41,182 nucleotides of DNA from DUQU01 sp964481475 (GTDB taxonomy: Bacteria > Bacillota_I > Bacilli_A > Acholeplasmatales > UBA5453): assembly GCA_964481475.1 (NCBI GenBank), contig CAYZTG010000005.1, positions 1 to 41,182 of the forward strand, given 5' to 3'. Below, piece by piece: positions 1 through 7,123 of this stretch (position 1 is the stretch's first letter; each line of letters begins with the position of its first letter). The notes beneath the pieces are model-generated. The model was not told where the DNA came from and did not search any database. It saw nothing but the letters and a program-made list of their open reading frames with translations. The position numbers were made by a program, and so were the translations under genes.

Positions 1-1750
1 TTTTACTCAACTCTTGGTTTCGTGACTTATTAGTCTTTTTACCATATTCACGTTTTGTTTCTTCTTTGCCTCTAGAAAACTCTCTCGTTTGTGGTTCATT
101 ACTTTTGGCATCATTTCTAACTGATCTTGAATTAGTTACTCCATTAGTTTTTTTACCATATTCACGTTTAGCTTCTTCTTTACCTTTAGAATAGCCTCTT
201 GCTTGTGGTTCATTACTTTTGGCATCGTATCTAGCAGATCTTGAATTTGATACTCCATTAGTCTTTTTACCATATTCACGTCTAGTTTCTTCTTTATTAC
301 CTCTAGAAAATTCTCTTGTTTGTGGTTCATTACTCTTGGCATCGTATCTAGCAGATCTTGAACTTGATACTCCATTCGTCTTTTTACCATATTCACGTTT
401 AGCTTTTTCTTTATTACCTCTAAATTCTACATTTCGAGGTTTGCTAGTCTTCTTTTCATCTTCTTTTTGGACTAGTCTTTTTGCTTTTTCTTCTAGATTT
501 TCTGTGGTTTTTGCTGATTGTCTAGTTTTTCTTTGATCAGGGTTAGTTGTTTTGCTGAAATTAGCTCTTTTTGGTCGATTTGACCTATTCTTATTATTGG
601 GATCATCACTAACAGGTTTTATTGCATACTTATGGTCATCAACTATTTTGATACTTGTTTTTAGAAATTTTTCAAGTTCTTTTAATTGTTTTTTTAATTC
701 TGGCTCACAAAATGAAATTGCTACTCCACTAGCTCCTGCTCTACCTGTTCTGCCTATTCTATGAATATAAGTTTCTGAAGCTTCTGGTAAATCATAATTA
801 ACAACGTGTGATAATCCTTCAATATCGAGGCCTCTAGCTGCAATATCTGTTGCTACTAAAATTTGTGTTTTACCTGCCTTGAAATTTCTTAAGATTCTTG
901 ATCTTTCAGCTTGAGACTTATCACCATGAATTGCTTCAGCATTTAATTCTCTTGCTTTTAGTTGAGTAACGATTTTGTCTGCCAAATGTTTAGTCCTTAC
1001 AAAAACCAAAAGTGAATTCATCTTTTTATCTATTACCAAATCTACTAACAGGTCAATTTTTTGATTACGCTTAACATGGTAGACGTATTGTTCAATTACA
1101 TCAAGTGTTTTATACATCGGAGAAACTTCAATTCGAATTGGATTTTCTGATAATTCATTAGATAGTTTAATAATTTCATCAGGTATTGTCGCAGAAAACA
1201 AAAGCGTTTGTTTTCTATTTGGCATAAACTTAATTATTTTTCTAACATCTTTAACAAACCCCATGTCCAACATTTGATCGGCTTCATCTAAAACGAAATG
1301 TTCAACTTCAGTTAAATCTATATAACCTTGATTAATCAAATCAAGTAATCTTCCAGGCGTCGCTACTAAAATAGTTGTTCCCCTATTTAAAGCTTGCGTT
1401 TGTCTTATTTGGGCAACACCACCATAAATAACTAAACTTCTTATTTTTAGGTATTTACTATAAACAAAAAAGTCTTCTCCTACTTGTGTAGCAAGTTCTC
1501 TTGTTGGGGTTAATATTAAAGCTTTAATTGCTTTAGAAGGCTTATTTATATTTTCTTCATATATCTGTTGTAAAATTGGAATTGCAAAAGCAGCAGTTTT
1601 GCCTGTTCCTGTTTGTGCACTTGCTAAGATGTCCTTTTTTAAAAGTATTGCAGGAATTGCTTCTGTTTGAATTGCTGTTGGAACTGTATGTCCCTCAAAT
1701 TCAATTGCTTTCAATATTGGTTCAATAATTTGTAATTTGTTAAAACTCAT
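1..1750 (-). CDS. DEAD-box ATP-dependent RNA helicase with tandem-repeat tail (3' end outside window)
   Basis: ATP-dependent RNA helicase of the cytoplasmic CshA/DeaD type, expected to act in RNA decay and ribosome assembly. Reading leftward from ATG at 1750, 583 codons stay open to the window edge, so the C-terminus is missing. Visible motifs: AQTGTGKT (residues 45-52), PTREL (82-86), DEAD (155-158), SAT (186-188), and in the second RecA lobe ATDIAARGLD and HRIGRTGRAG. After about residue 400 the protein becomes a basic, N/K/R/S-rich tail and ends in three full copies plus part of a fourth of a 38-39-residue repeat. A weak AAAAGAG ribosome site precedes the start, and the 5' leader is about 75 nt. 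The helicase call is secure; the exact subfamily is not. Confidence 0.96.
   Translation of the reverse strand, partial: MSFNKLQIIEPILKAIEFEGHTVPTAIQTEAIPAILLKKDILASAQTGTGKTAAFAIPILQQIYEENINKPSKAIKALILTPTRELATQVGEDFFVYSKYLKIRSLVIYGGVAQIRQTQALNRGTTILVATPGRLLDLINQGYIDLTEVEHFVLDEADQMLDMGFVKDVRKIIKFMPNRKQTLLFSATIPDEIIKLSNELSENPIRIEVSPMYKTLDVIEQYVYHVKRNQKIDLLVDLVIDKKMNSLLVFVRTKHLADKIVTQLKARELNAEAIHGDKSQAERSRILRNFKAGKTQILVATDIAARGLDIEGLSHVVNYDLPEASETYIHRIGRTGRAGASGVAISFCEPELKKQLKELEKFLKTSIKIVDDHKYAIKPVSDDPNNKNRSNRPKRANFSKTTNPDQRKTRQSAKTTENLEEKAKRLVQKEDEKKTSKPRNVEFRGNKEKAKREYGKKTNGVSSSRSARYDAKSNEPQTREFSRGNKEETRREYGKKTNGVSNSRSARYDAKSNEPQARGYSKGKEEAKREYGKKTNGVTNSRSVRNDAKSNEPQTREFSRGKEETKREYGKKTNKSRNQELSK
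29..418 (-). repeat. Tandem 114-117 bp coding repeats in helicase tail
   Basis: Units lie at 418-302 (117 bp), 301-185 (117 bp), 184-71 (114 bp) and a partial unit from 70 to about 29, after which the sequence diverges. Each encodes a 38-39-residue basic unit with the core REYGKKTNGV, then SRSARYDAKSNEPQ and an arginine/serine-rich end. The length difference is one asparagine codon (GNKE versus GKE). Copies differ by scattered substitutions, so this is not a very recent duplication. Confidence 0.95.
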
Positions 1751-1828
1751 TTATACCATGCTCTTTTCTATATCAAAATACGATGTTTAAAACATGATAT
1801 CTAAATATTTTATTTTTTTGTCCGTATC

Positions 1829-1837
1829 ATTATACCA
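1829..1837 (-). promoter_or_regulatory. Extended -10 promoter for DEAD-box helicase
   Basis: TGGTATAAT read on the minus strand, about 80 bases before the helicase start. No good -35 is visible, as is common for extended -10 promoters. It implies a 5' leader of about 75 nt. Confidence 0.6.
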
Positions 1838-1906
1838 TAACTAAAATTTATAGATAGTCTAAAAGTAACTTGTAAATAAAATATTTTTCAAAGAATAGAG
1901 TATTTA

Positions 1907-2502
1907 CTATTTTTTATATTTTTGTGTCTTAAAACCATTAATTGAACCTTTGAAATCAAGCCCAAATGCAAAATCATATTTATTATTTTCACTATCAATA
2001 TAACAGTCCATATCAAATGCAACATCCTCAAGTTGCTCTTCAACCGTTTTCATATCTTTAGGCATTTGAAATGGCAAAAGACCACTTGGAAATATCACTC
2101 CCTGCACCTGAGTTAAATTCCGTATTAGCGATTGGGTTATGACGATGATCTGTTGAAATATTTACAGGAATCCCTAAGCCAAAACCCTCAGCAAACTCTT
2201 GTAGATTGTTGTTCCAAGTTACCCCTACTTCTGCATTATAAATTGCTTTTATTAAGACATGTCTTACTTCATCATTTTTTAAAAAATCTTTTTGCTCATC
2301 ACTAAGGTCACTAATTAATGATCCACTCTTGTCAAATAATTTTCCATTATAAGTCCCCGCAAACATCTTTGAAAAAATATCATCGCCAGTTGAAATAGCT
2401 TGATGTTTACTATAAAGCATCAACTTCGATAATTTTAATACCTGATTTTTCACTATATCCTAACGTTGGATCTCCTTCTTGTTTTATATATTTTATACTC
2501 AT
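1907..2502 (-). pseudogene. Glycoside hydrolase family 3 (beta-glucosidase type) remnant with internal deletion and frameshifts
   Basis: Three pieces of one GH3 gene remain. (1) A start at 2502 with a GGAGG ribosome site (2508-2512) gives a short N-terminus ending SGIKIIEVDAL before an in-frame TAG at 2410-2412. (2) Another frame, about 2410-2066, holds the GH3 N-terminal-domain stretch with EVRHVLIKAIYN and GLGIPVNISTDHRHN, reading to SGAGSDISKW. (3) A third frame, about 2107-1907, carries the family's C-terminal end (SGLLPFQMP, then YDFAFGLDFKG). Hundreds of residues between parts 2 and 3 are gone, including the region where the catalytic nucleophile lies. Intact GH3 enzymes of this type are 600-900 residues. 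The gene followed the PAP2 gene closely and is no longer functional. Confidence 0.85.
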
Positions 2503-2874
2503 TTAAGCCTCCAAAGACTTAACTTCATTATTTACAAAGTATTTTTTTAAGTAGAAATTACGTAACCAAAAAAATAACGAAAGTGTAATCGTACTGCCAA
2601 CTAAAACATCTGTTGCAAAATGTGTCCTAACAATAATTCTTGTAATCATTACAACAATAATCCATAGAAAGGCAATCATTGTTAATAACCATTCTTTATT
2701 TTTTAACTTATCAATAAAGAGCGGTAATAGTGTTATCCAAATAATTGTTGAGCTATTAGCAGCGTGACCGGAAGGAAAACTCATAAATTCATTATTAGTC
2801 GTAATTCTTTTAGGAATAAACCAATAAGTAAATTGGCTTATTGGATCAGTCATATTACGATATCTCTCGCGCCC
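2503..2874 (-). pseudogene. PAP2-family phosphatase, 5'-truncated
   Basis: The readable frame contains the last part of PAP2 motif 1 (GRERYRN, codons 2874-2854), motif 2 FPSGHAA and motif 3 TRIIVRTHFATDVLVG, plus three hydrophobic stretches. This is the C-terminal half of a membrane lipid-phosphate phosphatase. The N-terminal membrane helices and the lysine-containing start of motif 1 are missing; upstream the frame runs into a terminator T-tract and a stop (2890-2892). An ATG at 2853 would give 116 residues, but it has no convincing ribosome site and would start after motif 1. Its stop overlaps the ribosome site of the GH3 remnant, so the two were probably one operon. A truncated but translated protein cannot be excluded. 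Confidence 0.75.
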
Positions 2875-2876
2875 CT

Positions 2877-2910
2877 AAAAAAAAAGACCTTAAAATCAAA
2901 CTTTAAAGTC
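2877..2910 (-). terminator. Intrinsic terminator after DUF898-like gene
   Basis: On the minus strand GACTTTAAA pairs with TTTAAGGTC (one G-U pair) and is followed by nine T. It sits between the small membrane protein gene and the PAP2 remnant, and the T-tract touches the remnant. Confidence 0.85.
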
Positions 2911-2963
2911 ATTTTTCTTAAAAATACTCTGTTATTCATTAATCAAAAAAATATTAGTTCCAC

Positions 2964-3266
2964 TTAAGCAAAGTGAATGTGTTTAGTAGTCCATTTTTTA
3001 ACTTTAATTACTAACCAAAACCCATAAATACCAATCGTAACAAAAGTTAATAAGAGCCAAACAACATATTTACCAAATAACTGTCCTCCGGTTCCTTTAA
3101 AGACTAACTGCTTACCGTCAATATAAGTGTGCTTTGCATACCACCTTTGTTTAATAACTACCGCCCACGGAAGTGCAAAACCAATCGTAATTAAAACAAG
3201 TAAAATTTGTAATAAACCAATCCCAATAAGTCCTATTAATCTCCCGGTAAATTTTGATTCACCCAT
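2964..3266 (-). CDS. Small DUF898/YjgN-like membrane protein
   Basis: A 100-residue membrane protein with two long hydrophobic segments (about residues 10-35 and 66-88). The arrangement TGRLIGLIGIG, LPWAVVIKQRWYAKHTYIDG and TIGIYGFWLVIKVKKWT resembles the DUF898 (YjgN) family, members of which are often longer with repeated units; here there is a single unit. The function of the family is not established. It has its own promoter, a good ribosome site (AAAGGGGA about 8 bases before ATG) and its own terminator, so it is a single-gene transcript. Family assignment is moderately sure. Confidence 0.75.
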   Translation of the reverse strand: MGESKFTGRLIGLIGIGLLQILLVLITIGFALPWAVVIKQRWYAKHTYIDGKQLVFKGTGGQLFGKYVVWLLLTFVTIGIYGFWLVIKVKKWTTKHIHFA

Positions 3267-3294
3267 TATTTCTTTCCCCTTTCCAATTATTTTT

Positions 3295-3303
3295 ATTATA
3301 TCA
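3295..3303 (-). promoter_or_regulatory. Extended -10 promoter of DUF898-like gene
   Basis: TGATATAAT on the minus strand, about 30 bases before the start codon at 3266. Confidence 0.65.
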
Positions 3304-3364
3304 TAGATTAAATAAGCTAAAAATCACTATTAAGTACATCTATCAAAAGGACTCCTTTTTTTCA

Positions 3365-3401
3365 ATAAAAAAGACTTAATTCTACAATAAAATTAAGTCT
3401 T
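3365..3401 (-). terminator. Intrinsic terminator after flavodoxin gene
   Basis: A perfect 11-bp stem (AAGACTTAATT with its complement, 3371-3381 and 3391-3401) with a 9-nt loop, followed on the minus strand by a run of T. Confidence 0.9.
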
Positions 3402-3419
3402 TTTCTCATTTTTATGAAA

Positions 3420-3833
3420 TCAATAATCTTTAAATCTTTTCCCGAAAGCAACACACATTTCTTCATCGTCTGGGCCAGGTGCTTCATTAACTAAAAGGGC
3501 TTCTTCAAACAAATCATATCCTGCTTCATTAAGTCTCTCTGTCCAGTCTTCCATCCATTCTCCAGATCCCCAACCAAAAGAACCAAAAATTGCAATCTTT
3601 TTACCTGCCAAGTCAAACTCTAAATTTTGGTACCAATTATAGAAGTCTTCTCCTTCTTCAAAAGTATCTCCCATTGATGGTGTTCCAAACATAATTTTGT
3701 CATACTTTAATGCATCTTCAGCTGTTATCTCATCTGTTGTATAAATATCTGCCTCTGCTCCTTCAGCAATTTTTTTAGCCATTATTTCTGTGTTACCACT
3801 CATCGACCAATATACTACTAAAATATCTTTCAT
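3420..3833 (-). CDS. Flavodoxin (short chain)
   Basis: A 137-residue FMN-binding electron carrier that can replace ferredoxin. The phosphate-binding loop SMSGNT is at residues 10-15 after the first beta strand; the two isoalloxazine-flanking regions are visible as GTPSMGDTFEEGEDFYNW and GSFGWGSGEWMEDW. The protein is very acidic, as usual. I place the start at ATG 3833, with AGGAAG eight bases upstream; a TTG two codons earlier is possible but lacks a ribosome site. It is a single gene with its own promoter and terminator. No obvious partner reductase is adjacent. Confidence 0.95.
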   Translation of the reverse strand: MKDILVVYWSMSGNTEIMAKKIAEGAEADIYTTDEITAEDALKYDKIMFGTPSMGDTFEEGEDFYNWYQNLEFDLAGKKIAIFGSFGWGSGEWMEDWTERLNEAGYDLFEEALLVNEAPGPDDEEMCVAFGKRFKDY

Positions 3834-3866
3834 AATCAACTTCCTCTCTAAATTAAATTCATAATT

Positions 3867-3895
3867 ATTATATATAATCTATAAAGGTACTACAA
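3867..3895 (-). promoter_or_regulatory. Flavodoxin promoter
   Basis: -10 TATAAT (3867-3872) and a -35-like TTGTAG (3890-3895) separated by 17 bases, upstream of the start at 3833. Confidence 0.6.
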
Positions 3896-3986
3896 CCAAA
3901 GTGCTCCATCCATAAACAATAAAGTCGCTCTTAATTAAAAATTACTCCACATTTTTCATATAGTAGTCAAACTATTAAAGAAGAAA

Positions 3987-4895
3987 TCATTTTTGCTCTT
4001 TGTCAATTATTTCTTTTAATCCCGCTAGTAAAACATTGTATTGTCTTACCTTCAATTTTTCTGAAAAAAAAGAATAATGGGGAGTTAAATAAACTCTTTT
4101 ATCTTCCCATAAAGGACTTTCTTTAGGGAGCGGTTCTACTTCAAAAACGTCTAAACCTAAACCACTAAATTTATTATTTTGTAGTGCCTTAATTAAGTCA
4201 GCTTCATTAATAATTGAACCTCTTGCTAAATTAATTAAAATCACACCATCTTTTAATTTTTTTAAAAATTCTTCATTAACTAAATGATGTGTATTAATAG
4301 CAAGTGGTAGAGTAACAATTACTATTTCAATATCCTTTAACTCTTCTTTACTTAACCCTATTTGAGTGATATCTTTATCATCTACTTTACTTCTATTATT
4401 TACAAAAATATTAACATCAAAAGCTTTTAATCTTTTTATAATCTCTTTACTAACATTCCCATATCCTAACAGCAAAACATTTCTACCATTTAGTTCTAAA
4501 CTATTTACATCTCTTTTCCATAACTTGTTTTCCTGATTTTGATAATATTCTCTTGCCTTTTTTAGTATCTCTAAAAGCTTTAAAATAGTCCATTCACTCA
4601 TGGGGACAGCATAAGTGTCTTTTGCATTAGTTAAAGTGATATTATGCTCCTTTAAATAGTCTAGAGGCATTGTATCAAAACCAACAGTTAAAAGTTGAAT
4701 ATATTTTAAATTTTTAAACTTATTAATCTCATTTACTTTAAATAAGTCTGTACAAACCACTACTTCAATTTCACTAACATCAAAATCAATTTTCTCTCTT
4801 TCATTTTCATGAAAATAAACATCAAAACCCAGTTCTTCTATTTCTTTTAAATTCTCTTTTGTATATTTATGCATCCCAGTCAATAATAGTTTCAT
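3987..4895 (-). CDS. D-isomer-specific 2-hydroxyacid dehydrogenase
   Basis: A 302-residue NAD(P)-dependent oxidoreductase interconverting a D-2-hydroxyacid and its 2-oxoacid. The dinucleotide fold has GYGNVS (144-149) in place of the usual GxGxxG, so the last glycine is serine. Catalytic residues are present: Arg225 in LARGSII, the Glu in DVFEVEPLP (about 252-254) and His273 in LTPHYS. NNRS after the second nucleotide-fold strand hints at NADP rather than NAD (inference). It is the last gene of a four-gene operon; its ATG overlaps the stop of the Nudix gene by four bases. The substrate cannot be told from sequence. Confidence 0.92.
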   Translation of the reverse strand: MKLLLTGMHKYTKENLKEIEELGFDVYFHENEREKIDFDVSEIEVVVCTDLFKVNEINKFKNLKYIQLLTVGFDTMPLDYLKEHNITLTNAKDTYAVPMSEWTILKLLEILKKAREYYQNQENKLWKRDVNSLELNGRNVLLLGYGNVSKEIIKRLKAFDVNIFVNNRSKVDDKDITQIGLSKEELKDIEIVIVTLPLAINTHHLVNEEFLKKLKDGVILINLARGSIINEADLIKALQNNKFSGLGLDVFEVEPLPKESPLWEDKRVYLTPHYSFFSEKLKVRQYNVLLAGLKEIIDKEQK

Positions 4896-5419
4896 ATTAT
4901 TTTCTCCTTCAAATATTTTAAAATTAAATTCTCTCTTCTTAAGACCGTTGTAAAGCCCTTATGATTTTCAATATTTCTTTTACTGTTCGTTATCTCATTC
5001 TGGCTAATCGCTTCATTTAGACTTAAACAAGTGAACTTTAAGAGCTGTTCTTTTTCCCTGCCAATAAATATAGGTTCGCTTAACTGACTCACTTCACACA
5101 AATAATAATATGATGTTTGTTTATAAATGCTCTCATTTTTGTTTAAACCATACCTTATTTCTTCAGTAAATCCAATTGGTTTAATTATCTTAACCAAGTT
5201 AGCCCCTAGTTCTTCTTTTAACTCTCTTTTTAAAGCATCAAGATGTGACTCCCCCTCCTTTAATCCTCCACCAGGGAAAGTGTAGTCATCATAAAGACCT
5301 GAATATAACATACAAATTTTCTCATCATTAAAAATAACTGCCCTTACTGTTTCTCTTTCCTTTGATAAGTCAAAATTTTCAATGTCTTTTTCTATTATTG
5401 TCTTCCCGATTTTTTTCAT
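4892..5419 (-). CDS. Nudix hydrolase
   Basis: A 175-residue pyrophosphohydrolase. The Nudix box runs from about residue 51 to 73: GGLKEGESHLDALK then RELKEELGA, with all metal-binding glutamates. Flanking strands read VRAVIFNDEKICMLY and YTFPGG. I take ATG 5419 as the start because it forms an ATGA overlap with the stop of the upstream hydrolase gene, implying coupled translation; a TTG further upstream would also be in frame but has no ribosome site. The extra C-terminal 80 residues carry no recognised domain. The substrate (nucleotide sugar, oxidised nucleotide or other) is unknown. Confidence 0.93.
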   Translation of the reverse strand: MKKIGKTIIEKDIENFDLSKERETVRAVIFNDEKICMLYSGLYDDYTFPGGGLKEGESHLDALKRELKEELGANLVKIIKPIGFTEEIRYGLNKNESIYKQTSYYYLCEVSQLSEPIFIGREKEQLLKFTCLSLNEAISQNEITNSKRNIENHKGFTTVLRRENLILKYLKEKII

Positions 5420-6198
5420 ATTATTCTCTTGTCTAGCCAACTTAAAATCTTCCTAAAAATCGTTTCTTTTTCTAGATCATTAAAAATATTATGATAAGAC
5501 TCTTCTAAGATCACTAGTTCTTTATCTATACTACTTATTTTATTATGAAAATCGCTCCCATAACTTACTTTTGAAAGCTGATCTTTTTTACTATAAAACA
5601 TTAAGATTGGTGTTTGATATTTAGGAGTATTTTTTATTAGTTCTTTCATTCCCTTAAACATCGTTTCAGTGACATATTTAAGATAAAAATAATTAAGATC
5701 AAACTCATCTACTAGATAAGTATTATCATGCACAAGCTTTGGATCTTCAAACCAAGTCTTTATTTTAATAAAGTTGATTAAAAACTTAGGAAAGAATCTT
5801 AAAAATCTTAATTCCGTTAAATAAGTCGTTGGTGAAGAGCTAATAACAACTCCTTTAATATCGTTATATATACTAGCGTAAAGGTTGGTAATTAGTCCGC
5901 CTAAACTATGTCCAATTAAAAAAGTATTTTCATTATATTTTTTCGCAACTGTTACTAACATTTTTAAGTCGTCAATTAAAAGATGATAATCTTTAACATA
6001 TCCTCTTTTTCCGCTTGTTTTTCCATGACCTCTTAAATCATATGTAATTACTAAATAATTATTATCTTTAAAAAAGTTAGCAATTTCTTGGTAACTTTTT
6101 GAATATTCGGCAATTCCATGAGTAAAAATAATGCAGCCTTTTATTAACTTTGGTTTAAAAATATTGACATTTAAATCATTCAATAAGATATTTTCCAT
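5416..6198 (-). CDS. Alpha/beta hydrolase, monoacylglycerol lipase/lysophospholipase type
   Basis: A 260-residue alpha/beta hydrolase of the serine aminopeptidase S33 / Hydrolase_4 group that includes monoglyceride lipases. Catalytic triad: Ser98 in GHSLGG, Asp206 in SKKDQL and His236 in SYHNIF. The oxyanion region THGIAEYSKSY and the DLRGHGKTSGKRGYV loop are typical of monoglyceride lipases and lysophospholipases. There is no signal peptide. The start at ATG 6198 is supported by AAAGGA eleven bases upstream. It overlaps the upstream membrane protein gene by 23 bases, so translation is likely coupled. Confidence 0.92.
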   Translation of the reverse strand: MENILLNDLNVNIFKPKLIKGCIIFTHGIAEYSKSYQEIANFFKDNNYLVITYDLRGHGKTSGKRGYVKDYHLLIDDLKMLVTVAKKYNENTFLIGHSLGGLITNLYASIYNDIKGVVISSSPTTYLTELRFLRFFPKFLINFIKIKTWFEDPKLVHDNTYLVDEFDLNYFYLKYVTETMFKGMKELIKNTPKYQTPILMFYSKKDQLSKVSYGSDFHNKISSIDKELVILEESYHNIFNDLEKETIFRKILSWLDKRII

Positions 6199-6919
6199 TA
6201 TTATCAATCCTTTGTTTCATTTTACCATAAATAAGTTGTGTAATAATAACAAAGGCAATTGCTAAAAGGGAAATTACATAAACATTTAATAAAGGAACTT
6301 CTTCAATTGGAGGAGCGTTTAAATACATTGCATTAGGTGTTGGAAGACCATTACGTATAAAGAGGAAGTTTATCGATACACCGATTAATCCATAAAATAA
6401 TAACCCTCCAAGAAAAGTGAGTGTGTTTTTATTTTCAACTTTAACATAACCGCCAATAATTAAATAAAGACCACCAAGTAACATCGTATCATGACTTAAA
6501 AAACTTTTATATAAACCAATATTAGCCTCATAATAGTTAAAATAAAAATCCGGATAAACAAGAGTTACAAGAGCTCCAATAATTGAAGAATAGGCAACTA
6601 CAATAGCTACATGCTTAAAGATTTTACTTTGCTTATTCTCTATTAAAGAAACAACAAACAATAAAAACATTGATAAGTTACAAAAGTAAATAGGAAAAAG
6701 CATATTATCAACTACTAATGTTTCTCCGTTTCTTAGGAAATTAAACCACAAAGGAATTAAGTGTAAAATAAGGGTTGTAATTCCAATAATTTTCAAAAAT
6801 ATATCTTTGTGTCTTTGTTTTTTCAAAAACTTTTTTGCTAAAAATAATAATAAAATAGTTATACCTATTGATACTATAATATGGCTTACGTGAAATAAAT
6901 CAAAAAATTCATGTTTCAT
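6176..6919 (-). CDS. YwaF-type (TMEM164-like) integral membrane protein
   Basis: A 247-residue protein with six to seven predicted membrane helices. It starts FFDLFHVSHIIVS and has the landmark LPIYFCNLSMFLL-like segment (here FPIYFCNLSMFLL) and an intramembrane HD in FLSHDTMLLGG, which match the YwaF / TIGR02206 family of bacterial integral membrane proteins. The bacterial family has no settled function. It is the first gene of an operon with a lipase-like hydrolase, a Nudix enzyme and a dehydrogenase; that context suggests lipid or acyl-chain metabolism but is only inference. AGAGG precedes the ATG. Confidence 0.85.
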   Translation of the reverse strand: MKHEFFDLFHVSHIIVSIGITILLLFLAKKFLKKQRHKDIFLKIIGITTLILHLIPLWFNFLRNGETLVVDNMLFPIYFCNLSMFLLFVVSLIENKQSKIFKHVAIVVAYSSIIGALVTLVYPDFYFNYYEANIGLYKSFLSHDTMLLGGLYLIIGGYVKVENKNTLTFLGGLLFYGLIGVSINFLFIRNGLPTPNAMYLNAPPIEEVPLLNVYVISLLAIAFVIITQLIYGKMKQRIDNNGKYLIE

Positions 6920-6941
6920 AAATGACCTCTCTAATACTAAT

Positions 6942-6947
6942 ATTATA
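6942..6947 (-). promoter_or_regulatory. -10 element of YwaF operon
   Basis: TATAAT on the minus strand, 23 bases before the start codon at 6919. The -35 region is AT-rich and weak. Confidence 0.5.
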
Positions 6948-7052
6948 CCTTTATTAAAATTTTATTAAAGTAAATTATTTTTAAAATATCTTTTTAATAT
7001 GGATAAACAAAAAAAGTTTCCTTAAACCGCTTTTTAAATCTCTAAAAGCAAA

Positions 7053-7107
7053 GAAAAAAGACTATAATTCCTTGAAGTTATTAAATCCTCAAATATTTAT
7101 AGTCTTA
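7053..7107 (-). terminator. Terminator of fhs-folD
   Basis: A long hairpin: AAGACTATAA pairs with TTATAGTCTT, with further partial pairing inside, followed on the minus strand by T6. The 6948-7052 stretch beyond it is AT-rich with nothing recognisable. Confidence 0.85.
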
Positions 7108-7123
7108 CATTTTTAAAGTTATC

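Noticed and set aside
29..418. CRISPR array at the left edge
   Set aside because: The 114-117 bp units are in frame within a continuous helicase reading frame and have no spacers; they are coding repeats.
136..536. Open frames on both strands across the repeat block
   Set aside because: They are shadows created by the repeats in the helicase tail; the helicase frame runs straight through.
1907..2453. Two separate small genes
   Set aside because: Both match different parts of one GH3 protein in successive frames, so they are fragments of a pseudogene.
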